This document shows positions 1 through 4,960 of a stretch of DNA of 5,000 nucleotides, piece by piece (position 1 is the stretch's first letter; each line of letters opens with the position of its first letter). The stretch comes from Thermoplasmata archaeon (GTDB lineage: Archaea > Thermoplasmatota > Thermoplasmata > Thermoplasmatales > Thermoplasmataceae). The stretch is taken from contig JAJZYV010000181.1 of assembly GCA_021797955.1 (NCBI GenBank), positions 1-5,000 on the forward strand. Direction: 5' to 3'. Under the pieces are notes generated by a model. It saw only the letters and a list, made by a program, of their open reading frames with translations. It was not told the DNA's origin and did not search any database. A program made the position numbers and the translations under genes.

Positions 1-1
1 A

Positions 2-34
2 TCGGAGATACTGAAAGACATTGTTAAATCTTAG
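2..34 (+). CDS. Possible C-terminal tail of an upstream gene (partial)
   Basis: The reading frame beginning at base 2 gives SEILKDIVKS followed by a TAG stop at 32-34. The alternating hydrophobic and charged residues look like an ordinary helical C-terminus, and a run of six T at 90-95 downstream could terminate its transcript. Ten codons are far too few to identify a product. An alternative reading is a minus-strand gene starting at the ATG complementary to 19-21 (MSFSISD, running off the left edge). That reading would fit the mirrored promoter motifs at 52-85, but it has no ribosome binding site. The two readings are mutually exclusive; I slightly favour the plus-strand tail. Confidence 0.25.
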   Translation, partial: SEILKDIVKS

Positions 35-80
35 TTGATAATTTGAAAATAGAAACTATCCTATGTAATTAATTATAGTT

Positions 81-94
81 AAAAACACGTTTTT
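81..94. other. A/T palindrome with T-tract
   Basis: AAAAAC at 81-86 and GTTTTT at 89-94 are exact reverse complements separated by only two bases, so this is a DNA palindrome rather than a stable RNA hairpin. The T run at 90-95 could act as an archaeal T-rich terminator for a gene ending at 34, or the palindrome could be a regulator site. Composition alone makes short A/T palindromes fairly likely here. Confidence 0.3.
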
Positions 95-192
95 TCAACA
101 TTCGAACATAGTATCCATAGGATCGCTGAAATTCATACTCAAAAAAATCAACCGTAACTTGACAACGTCTTTAAAATCACCAAAACTGTAAA

Positions 193-206
193 ATTAACTA
201 TACATA
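193..206 (+). promoter_or_regulatory. Candidate TATA-type promoter of the molybdoenzyme gene
   Basis: The stretch ATTAACTATACATA is the best box-A-like sequence at a workable distance. Its centre is near 200, predicting transcription from about 225 and a leader of about 25 bases, enough to carry the ribosome binding site at 237-242. A second A+T-rich stretch at 209-217 is an alternative. No clear BRE is visible, so confidence is modest. Confidence 0.35.
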
Positions 207-236
207 AGATTAAAAAAGATAGTTTCCATAATGTCT

Positions 237-242
237 AAGAGG
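237..242 (+). promoter_or_regulatory. Ribosome binding site deciding the start at 250
   Basis: AAGAGG contains GAGG, complementary to the conserved 3' end of 16S rRNA, and ends seven bases before the ATG at 250. It supports that ATG as the start rather than the out-of-frame ATG at 231, which lies upstream of the site and opens only an 11-codon frame. It also implies that this gene has a leader, unlike the leaderless-looking cyclase gene. Confidence 0.6.
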
Positions 243-249
243 AATTCTA

Positions 250-2637
250 ATGAAGACTTTCACTGAGTTAGAGCTGCAAAAAGATCAGCAGAATTTTAAA
301 AAATATGTTGGAACAAGTGTCAAGTTGAAACATTCCTTTGATTTAATTCAAGGGAAAGGGACATACACTGATGATGTCCAGATTCAATCAAAAATATACC
401 ACGTTAGCTTTGTAAGGTCACCCTATGCACACGCTAAAATTTTGAAGATAGATTCACATGAAGCCCTGGAAATGCCAGGTGTTATAGCGGTTTTTACCGG
501 AAAAGACTTCTCGAATCTAAATCTGGGTTACTGGATGCACCTCCCGGATCTGAAAGAACCTGTAAGAAGACCACTTGCTGTTGAAAGAGTTACTTACAAT
601 GGAGAAGCTGTAGCGGCGGTTGTTGCTGAGACAGTGTATATAGCAGAGGATGCAGCAGAGACCATACAGGTTGACTATGAACCTTTGGAGCCTATATTGA
701 ATCCGTTTAAAGCCTTAGAAAATCCAAATAATAAGGTATTCGATGATTTGAATGACAATGTATTATTCAGAGACAGTTATAAATCAACTTCAGATCTTGA
801 CGCCATTATAGATGAATGCCCGCTTGTCATCGAAAGGACCTTTACGAATGGTCGGAGTACCGCAGTAATCCTAGAGACCAGAGTACAGATGGCATATTTT
901 AACGGTGATACTATGGATGTTTGGAGCAGCACCCAGTTTCCACATGTTCTAAGAACTTACATCGCTGAAACTCTCAAGTTTCCAGAAAATAAAATCAGAG
1001 TATATGCGCTCGATGTAGGTGGAGGTTTTGGTCCTAAGTCTTCTGTTTATGGTGATGAAGTTGCCGTTTACGCAATATCAATGAAGCTAAAAAAAGCAGT
1101 AAAATGGGTTGAGACCAGAACCGAACACATGCTTTTGACAGGACATGAACGGGACCAGATACACCAAGTAAGGGCTGGTTTCGAAAAGAGTGGAAAAATA
1201 GTTGCGGTTTACGATCGGATTATTGCTGATGTGGGTGCCGGCACAACATTCTGGGCTGAGGTACAACCGGTTATGGTTGCTTCGGTAACTGTACCTGGCC
1301 CCTATAAATTTTCACACTACGGATTTGATGTTACTGCAGTAACAACCAACAAAGCCCCTTGGTCCCCAAACATTGGTTTCGGAAGACCTGTTGCATCTTT
1401 TGTTATGGAAAGGATTATGGATATTGCCTCAAGGAAGTTAAAAATTGATCCTGTGAAATTAAGAATGATGAACCTGGTCAGAAAGGAAGAGTTTCCATAC
1501 ACAAGCCCATCGAGAGTTGTCTATGACAGTGGAGATTACGTAAAAGGACTTGAGAAAATAACGGAAATTATGAAATACGATGAAATGGTGAAGTTAAGAG
1601 ATAAATCCAGGAAAGAAGGGAAATATTTTGGCATAGGACTTGCAGTATATTCAGAATACACTGCACCTTCCTCATGGAGGCTCCAGAAAATACTTGGCTG
1701 GGACGTCGGTGGTTACGAAAAAGCTACAGTGAGAATCACACCGAGTGGAAAGGTGAATGTGTATCTCGGAGTTAAGGACAGTGGTCAGGGACATGAAACT
1801 ATATTTGCACAGGTTGCGGCCGATTATCTGGGAGTAAATGTTGACGATATATACGTAACTGAAGGAGACACGGAACGTGATCCCTATGGCTTTGGAAGCT
1901 GGGCTAGTCGATCAACAGTGACGGCAGGGAACGCAGTTCTTCTTGCTTCAAAAAAGCTTAGAAGCAAACTACTTAAGGTTGGAGCGTACCTGCTTAAAAC
2001 AGACGAGAATCAGGTGGATTTAAGAGACGGTATAGTATATGACACAAATGACCCGGAAAAGAATATCAATTTGTCACAGATTGGCATGATAGCGTACAGG
2101 AAATCCTCCTCTCTTCCAGAAAACATGGAGCCTGAACTGGAGGCTTCTGCGGTATATGAAGCTCCGTCAGATACCACAGTGGTAAGTTATGCATGGCATG
2201 CACTGTTTACTGAAATTGACATAGAGACCGGCCAGATGAAAATATTGAAATATTTTGTTGTAGACGATGCGGGCGTTATTATAAATCCATCCAGTGCTGA
2301 AGGACAGATACATGGGTCAACTATTGCACATGGATTTCAGCAAACGTTTGAGGAATTAAAGTATGACGATGATGGAGTGCTTATGACCTCGTCCATGTGG
2401 GATTATATACCCATGTCAGTAAGAGATGTACCGGACAGCTTTGTTATTGAGACCCTTGAAAGTCCATCAGACACCCCTGGGGGCTACAAGGGCATGGGAG
2501 AAGGAGGGGCAATTGGAGCTCCTCCAGCAATAGCTAACGGTATTTCGGATGCACTGGCCTCTTTCAACGTGGAAGTAAATAAAATACCATTAAACTGGGA
2601 AGAAATATGGAAACTTTGCATTAGCGGAAAAAAATAA
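250..2637 (+). CDS. Molybdopterin-binding large subunit, xanthine dehydrogenase / CoxL-like family
   Basis: This 795-residue protein has the usual length of CoxL-type large subunits. Relatives hydroxylate aldehydes, N-heterocycles or CO at a Mo-pterin centre in the cytoplasm, passing electrons to separate [2Fe-2S] and FAD subunits. Domain order matches: an N-terminal aldehyde oxidase/xanthine dehydrogenase hammerhead domain (about 30-145), then two Mo-cofactor domains (about 160-400 and 425-770). Visible motifs are GGGFGPK (257-263), STQFP (227-231), GQGHET (512-517), SRSTVTAGNA (553-562), EGQIHG (684-689) and GMGEGGAIGAPPAIANG (748-764), with E751 the expected catalytic Glu. The active-site loop reads IGFGRPV (375-381) instead of RGAGRPE, so it is neither form I CO dehydrogenase (AYXCSFR) nor a typical form II protein. 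No small or medium subunit gene lies in the window. The start at 250 has a ribosome binding site. Substrate is unknown; family assignment is secure. Confidence 0.93.
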   Translation: MKTFTELELQKDQQNFKKYVGTSVKLKHSFDLIQGKGTYTDDVQIQSKIYHVSFVRSPYAHAKILKIDSHEALEMPGVIAVFTGKDFSNLNLGYWMHLPDLKEPVRRPLAVERVTYNGEAVAAVVAETVYIAEDAAETIQVDYEPLEPILNPFKALENPNNKVFDDLNDNVLFRDSYKSTSDLDAIIDECPLVIERTFTNGRSTAVILETRVQMAYFNGDTMDVWSSTQFPHVLRTYIAETLKFPENKIRVYALDVGGGFGPKSSVYGDEVAVYAISMKLKKAVKWVETRTEHMLLTGHERDQIHQVRAGFEKSGKIVAVYDRIIADVGAGTTFWAEVQPVMVASVTVPGPYKFSHYGFDVTAVTTNKAPWSPNIGFGRPVASFVMERIMDIASRKLKIDPVKLRMMNLVRKEEFPYTSPSRVVYDSGDYVKGLEKITEIMKYDEMVKLRDKSRKEGKYFGIGLAVYSEYTAPSSWRLQKILGWDVGGYEKATVRITPSGKVNVYLGVKDSGQGHETIFAQVAADYLGVNVDDIYVTEGDTERDPYGFGSWASRSTVTAGNAVLLASKKLRSKLLKVGAYLLKTDENQVDLRDGIVYDTNDPEKNINLSQIGMIAYRKSSSLPENMEPELEASAVYEAPSDTTVVSYAWHALFTEIDIETGQMKILKYFVVDDAGVIINPSSAEGQIHGSTIAHGFQQTFEELKYDDDGVLMTSSMWDYIPMSVRDVPDSFVIETLESPSDTPGGYKGMGEGGAIGAPPAIANGISDALASFNVEVNKIPLNWEEIWKLCISGKK
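2628..2634 (-). terminator. T-tract terminator candidate for the synthase-like gene
   Basis: Seven A on the plus strand give a T7 run on the minus strand five bases beyond the synthase-like stop codon. The run lies inside the last codons of the converging molybdoenzyme gene (Gly-Lys-Lys-stop). T-runs alone commonly end archaeal transcripts; no hairpin is seen. Confidence 0.45.
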
Positions 2638-2638
2638 T

Positions 2639-3856
2639 TTAATTGATAGTCTCTTTGACTATCTCTATAAAATCATTATCGTTTACTGATTTTTTTTCTG
2701 ACTGTGACTTGTTTTTAACTTTGTTCATCACTGATTCAAGCTGCTCTTCTGTAATTGAATCTTTCCAAAGCTTGAGTTCTTTCAGTTTATATTGAATAGA
2801 GCCTTTCCCACTTTTCTTGCCTACAACTACTTCATGCTTGTTTCCAACCAGTTCCGGCAATACAGGTTCAGATCCTAGGTTATACTTTGCCCATCCTGCC
2901 ACTGAAATGCCGCTCTCTCTTCCAAACGCCCTTGAACCAACAAAAGGTTTATTAGTGGGAACCCTGAAACTTGAGCTTGATTCTACAAGTTTAGATATCT
3001 CTACAAGCTTTGAACTGTCTATTCCGGTATCTATGCCATACAAATATTTCAGACCCATGTGTATCTCATCCAGTGATGCATTTCCCGTCCTCTCACCTAT
3101 ACCATTAACGGCAACATGTACAGTTGAAGCACCATGTGTAACTGCGGCAAATGAAGCGGCCACTGCTAACCCAAAATCATTGTGTGTATGGACCTCTAGT
3201 GGTTTTTTAGTAACCTGCTTTGCCTTCTCCATGAGGTATGACATTCCTTCGTATGATATGCATCCGAAGGTATCCACAACTGTCATAGAATCAGCTTTAG
3301 TTTTGGAAACCTCTTCTGCGAATTTAAGAAATTCACTCATGTCAGCCCTTGTCGTGTCCACACCGAAGGATGACACAAACAGTCCGTATGATTTGGCATG
3401 ATCTATCATCTCAAGAGTAAGATCGAGTGCTTTTTCAAAGGACCAGCCAAGTTGCATTCTCTTTGGTACTCCAAGAGGCGTTTCAAGAACAATACCGTCC
3501 ACTCCAACTTGGGCGGATTCATCTATGTCTCCCTTTATAAGTCTTGCCAGAGTGAAGATCTTAGCTTTCAGTCCTTCTGATGTTATGGATTTTATTGCGC
3601 TCTTCTCTTCTGCAGAAATTACAGGCATTCCTACCTCTATTCTGTGAACACCTGCTTCACTTAAGGCTCTGGAAATAGCCATTTTATCCTGTTTGTTGAA
3701 CACAATTCCTGGAGTCTGCTCCCCATCTCTCAGTGTAACATCGTGAATTTGAACTGATTTTGGCAGATTCAGTTTACTTTCACTCAAAGCGGGAAAGTTG
3801 AATGGACTTACCCAGAATTTTTCTGATTTATAAGAGTTGATTTCTGTTTCAGACAT
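2639..3856 (-). CDS. 2-isopropylmalate/homocitrate synthase-like DRE-TIM metallolyase
   Basis: This 405-residue protein belongs to the family that condenses acetyl-CoA with a 2-oxo acid. The TIM barrel spans about 35-290. It shows LRDGEQTPG (42-50, R43 and metal ligand D44), HTHND (223-227, ligands H223 and H225) and NGIGERTGN (251-259, ligand N259). The C-terminal subdomain follows, with NKPFVG (302-307), ELVG (335-338) and GKKSG (346-350). The LeuA regulatory domain is absent, as in NifV and homocitrate synthases. Residues equivalent to the LeuA catalytic Glu, His and Tyr read V166, S318 and S329, so canonical Claisen condensation is doubtful. A related lyase, aldolase or divergent synthase is possible. 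The ATG at 3856 gives a plausible start, with about 35 residues before the barrel motif and no visible ribosome binding site. It follows the cyclase gene by 98 bases on the same strand. Family is secure; reaction is not. Confidence 0.88.
   Translation of the reverse strand: MSETEINSYKSEKFWVSPFNFPALSESKLNLPKSVQIHDVTLRDGEQTPGIVFNKQDKMAISRALSEAGVHRIEVGMPVISAEEKSAIKSITSEGLKAKIFTLARLIKGDIDESAQVGVDGIVLETPLGVPKRMQLGWSFEKALDLTLEMIDHAKSYGLFVSSFGVDTTRADMSEFLKFAEEVSKTKADSMTVVDTFGCISYEGMSYLMEKAKQVTKKPLEVHTHNDFGLAVAASFAAVTHGASTVHVAVNGIGERTGNASLDEIHMGLKYLYGIDTGIDSSKLVEISKLVESSSSFRVPTNKPFVGSRAFGRESGISVAGWAKYNLGSEPVLPELVGNKHEVVVGKKSGKGSIQYKLKELKLWKDSITEEQLESVMNKVKNKSQSEKKSVNDNDFIEIVKETIN
2690..2697 (+). terminator. 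T-tract terminator candidate for the molybdoenzyme gene
   Basis: Eight consecutive T on the plus strand begin about 53 bases after the molybdoenzyme stop, inside the 3' end of the converging gene, with a further T5 at 2712-2716. This fits archaeal T-rich termination. The same bases encode Lys-rich codons of the opposite gene, so the run could also be a by-product of that composition. Confidence 0.4.
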
Positions 3857-3885
3857 TTTATATCAAATACTATAGATGTACAAAA

Positions 3886-3898
3886 GTTATTAATTTTT
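3886..3898 (-). promoter_or_regulatory. Weak TATA-like promoter candidate of the synthase-like gene
   Basis: On the minus strand the stretch reads AAAAATTAATAAC, centred about 35 bases before the ATG at 3856. It would place transcription roughly ten bases upstream of the start, leaving a very short leader. The whole gap is A+T-rich, so the match is not distinctive. Read-through from the cyclase gene is the alternative. Confidence 0.3.
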
Positions 3899-3910
3899 GG
3901 AAGTCTCAAA

Positions 3911-3940
3911 GCGAAAATTAAAAAGATTATTTAAATTTAG
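3911..3940 (-). terminator. T-rich terminator candidate after the cyclase gene
   Basis: On the minus strand, 15-45 bases past the cyclase stop, the sequence is dominated by T runs (T5 at 3920-3924, T4 at 3914-3917) and A/T. This resembles archaeal termination signals and would separate the cyclase transcript from the downstream synthase-like gene. Confidence 0.4.
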
Positions 3941-3954
3941 AAAGTAATTGTGGG

Positions 3955-4776
3955 TTAAGCCAGTGCAACTGGCCTTACCAACGATGCCTCCCCGCCTTTT
4001 ATTTTTAGTGGAGAAACAATAACTGTTGAGATATATTTTTTGTCTTTTGCCAGTTCTTCCAGTTTAAGACTTTTCATCAGGAAGATGCCGTTATCGGTTA
4101 ATATCACATTGTGGACTGCAAATGGTGTCGGCACCCCAGCCGCTAAATTGTCAATGCCCAGTAGTTTCACACCCTTTCCTGCGATCCATTTGGCAGCGTC
4201 AACTCCAAGTCCTGCAAATTTGTGCAAGTATGCGTCAGCATCCGTTTCAAAGAATCTTGAATAACCGGTTCTGATCAATACACAGTCTCCTTTGTTTATA
4301 GCAACAGATTCGAAGCTTAGAGCCCTTTCAAGATCAGTTGGAGTAATCTCATAACGTTCCGGCAGTATGTCCATATTTTTTGAAGTGGGTATATCAAGAA
4401 GCACAGATCTCAATACCAGCGGTGGAACCTGATCGACGCTTATCAGAGGATCAGGAAGATTCCTGTATCCTTCATCACTTTCGTATTTAGTTATATCATG
4501 GCCCATAACCTTAAGCGATTTTGACATATGGATAGGAAGATCAAAATGAGTTCCAGAATGCATTGATGTTGAAACATACCCTATTGAATCAGCAAAGCCT
4601 GGCGCTACTTTTTCAAACAAAAACTGTGTGTGCTCATGATAGCGGTACAGAAAGTACATGAATGGAGGATCTGCAGGATGTACAGGCATCCCTTTCCAAT
4701 AAGGCTGTCCGAGGTCATACACCTTTGCGCTTGCTAAAGTGTCTGCTATCGGTTTTGAATGTTCTTCGTTTGCCAT
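3955..4776 (-). CDS. Cyclase / kynurenine formamidase-like family metal-dependent hydrolase
   Basis: This 273-residue cytosolic protein has no signal peptide or membrane segment. The family (kynurenine formamidase KynB, isatin hydrolase and relatives) opens or hydrolyses amide, lactam or lactone bonds using bound metal. It carries the exact signature HSGTHFDLPIH (73-83, fitting HxGTHxDxPxH with H73, H77, D79 and H83). Other family blocks are VYDLGQPYWKGMPVHPADPPF (around 19-39), GDCVLIRTGYS (163-173), GIDN (207-210), H222 and SPLKIKGGEASLVRPVA (255-271). Length is slightly above the 210-270 usual for the family. The position where relatives have a metal-binding Glu after NGI reads K235. The start at 4776 is supported by a TATA box about 24 bases upstream, implying a leaderless mRNA. 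Family is secure; substrate is unknown, and kynurenine formamidase activity should not be assumed. Confidence 0.9.
   Translation of the reverse strand: MANEEHSKPIADTLASAKVYDLGQPYWKGMPVHPADPPFMYFLYRYHEHTQFLFEKVAPGFADSIGYVSTSMHSGTHFDLPIHMSKSLKVMGHDITKYESDEGYRNLPDPLISVDQVPPLVLRSVLLDIPTSKNMDILPERYEITPTDLERALSFESVAINKGDCVLIRTGYSRFFETDADAYLHKFAGLGVDAAKWIAGKGVKLLGIDNLAAGVPTPFAVHNVILTDNGIFLMKSLKLEELAKDKKYISTVIVSPLKIKGGEASLVRPVALA
3959..3973 (-). other. Short hairpin at the cyclase stop codon
   Basis: GCCAGT and ACTGGC form a perfect six-base-pair stem with a three-base loop. The hairpin overlaps the last codons of the cyclase gene just before its stop. With one bulged G the stem could extend three pairs into the stop codon. 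It lies immediately ahead of the T-rich stretch, so it could help termination or 3'-end stability, although archaea do not require such hairpins. Confidence 0.4.
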
Positions 4777-4793
4777 AGAACAAATAGAGCATC

Positions 4794-4810
4794 TTTATTT
4801 AAAAATTTAT
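4794..4810 (-). promoter_or_regulatory. Leaderless-type promoter of the cyclase gene
   Basis: On the minus strand the stretch reads ATAAATTTTTAAATAAA, with the TATA element TTTAAATA at 4803-4796. Its centre is about 24 bases before the ATG at 4776. Archaeal transcription usually starts about 25 bases from the box centre, so the transcript should begin at or within a base or two of the start codon, typical of leaderless Thermoplasmata genes. No ribosome binding site is present, which agrees. Confidence 0.6.
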
Positions 4811-4819
4811 AGTTGAGGC

Positions 4820-4840
4820 AAGTTAGTGTTAAACCAACTT
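4820..4840. promoter_or_regulatory. Imperfect palindrome upstream of the cyclase promoter
   Basis: AAGTT at 4820-4824 pairs with AACTT at 4836-4840, and further inner bases also pair (mismatches at 4825/4835 and 4828/4832). It lies about 17 bases upstream of the cyclase TATA box, a common position for an archaeal activator site. It contains TGTTAA, also found in the palindrome beside the divergent gene. Operator function is inferred. Confidence 0.35.
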
Positions 4841-4914
4841 GAGTGTCCATAATAAGAGAAGCACACAGTGGAGAACATATACTTCCTACAAAACAGAAAA
4901 AAAGAGTTTATAAC

Positions 4915-4929
4915 GAAATGTTTTAAATA
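4915..4929 (+). promoter_or_regulatory. TATA-type promoter of the right-edge gene
   Basis: TTTTAAATA at 4921-4929 is a good archaeal TATA box, preceded by the A-rich, BRE-like GAAATG at 4915-4920. The box centre is about 34 bases before the ATG at 4960, predicting a start of transcription near 4950 and a leader of about ten bases with no ribosome binding site. Confidence 0.55.
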
Positions 4930-4930
4930 C

Positions 4931-4960
4931 TGTTAACAAGTATATGTCTTGATCTTAACA
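4931..4960. promoter_or_regulatory. Imperfect palindrome between TATA box and start codon
   Basis: TGTTAA (4931-4936) followed by CAAG (4937-4940) is mirrored by CTTG (4948-4951) and TTAACA (4955-4960), with three extra bases in the right arm. TGTTAACA at 4931-4938 is itself an eight-base palindrome. Sitting just downstream of the TATA box and across the predicted transcription start, it is placed where an archaeal repressor would block transcription. Function is inferred from position and symmetry only. Confidence 0.4.

Larger units (their letters stand above)
52..226. repeat. Imperfect inverted repeat framing the upstream intergenic region
   Basis: GAAACTATC at 52-60 is the exact reverse complement of GATAGTTTC at 218-226. 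Moving inward, both arms also carry TATGTA and TAGTTAA in the same order: left arm 52-85, right arm read as reverse complement from 226 to 190, with different spacers. The right arm covers the region where the promoter of the molybdoenzyme gene should lie. The left arm would be a mirror-image promoter firing leftward, or one half of a paired regulator site. There is no coding capacity between the arms. A short inverted-repeat element remnant is possible, but no target duplication is evident. Confidence 0.5.

Noticed and set aside
231..266. Small upstream frame MSKRNSNEDFH overlapping the molybdoenzyme start
   Set aside because: The ribosome binding site lies inside this frame and serves the ATG at 250; the 11 codons have no own initiation signal, so it is probably chance.
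1317..1502. Minus-strand frame of 61 codons inside the molybdoenzyme gene
   Set aside because: It is a shadow of the conserved coding frame on the other strand, without motif or start signal.
250..2637. Annotation as aerobic CO dehydrogenase large subunit (CoxL)
   Set aside because: The form I AYXCSFR motif with its Cys is absent (the Cys position aligns with G376), and the form II RGAGR motif is also altered.
2817..3401. Long plus-strand open frame of 194 codons opposite the synthase-like gene
   Set aside because: It lies wholly antisense to a clearly conserved enzyme gene, its translation is Ser/Thr/Pro-rich without any recognisable motif, and no promoter or ribosome binding site precedes it.
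3398..3580. Plus-strand frame of 60 codons inside the synthase-like gene
   Set aside because: It is antisense to the conserved barrel domain, with no promoter or recognisable protein features.
2639..3856. Annotation as 2-isopropylmalate synthase LeuA or homocitrate synthase
   Set aside because: The LeuA regulatory domain is missing, no leucine or lysine biosynthesis gene is next to it, and the catalytic triad positions are replaced, so a specific symbol is not justified.
4040..4264. Plus-strand frame of 74 codons inside the cyclase gene
   Set aside because: It is antisense to conserved cyclase motifs and has Ser/Pro-rich composition typical of a shadow frame.
3955..4776. Annotation as kynurenine formamidase KynB
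   Set aside because: Only the general family signature supports it; the C-terminal Glu ligand position is Lys, and no kynureninase or tryptophan dioxygenase gene is nearby.
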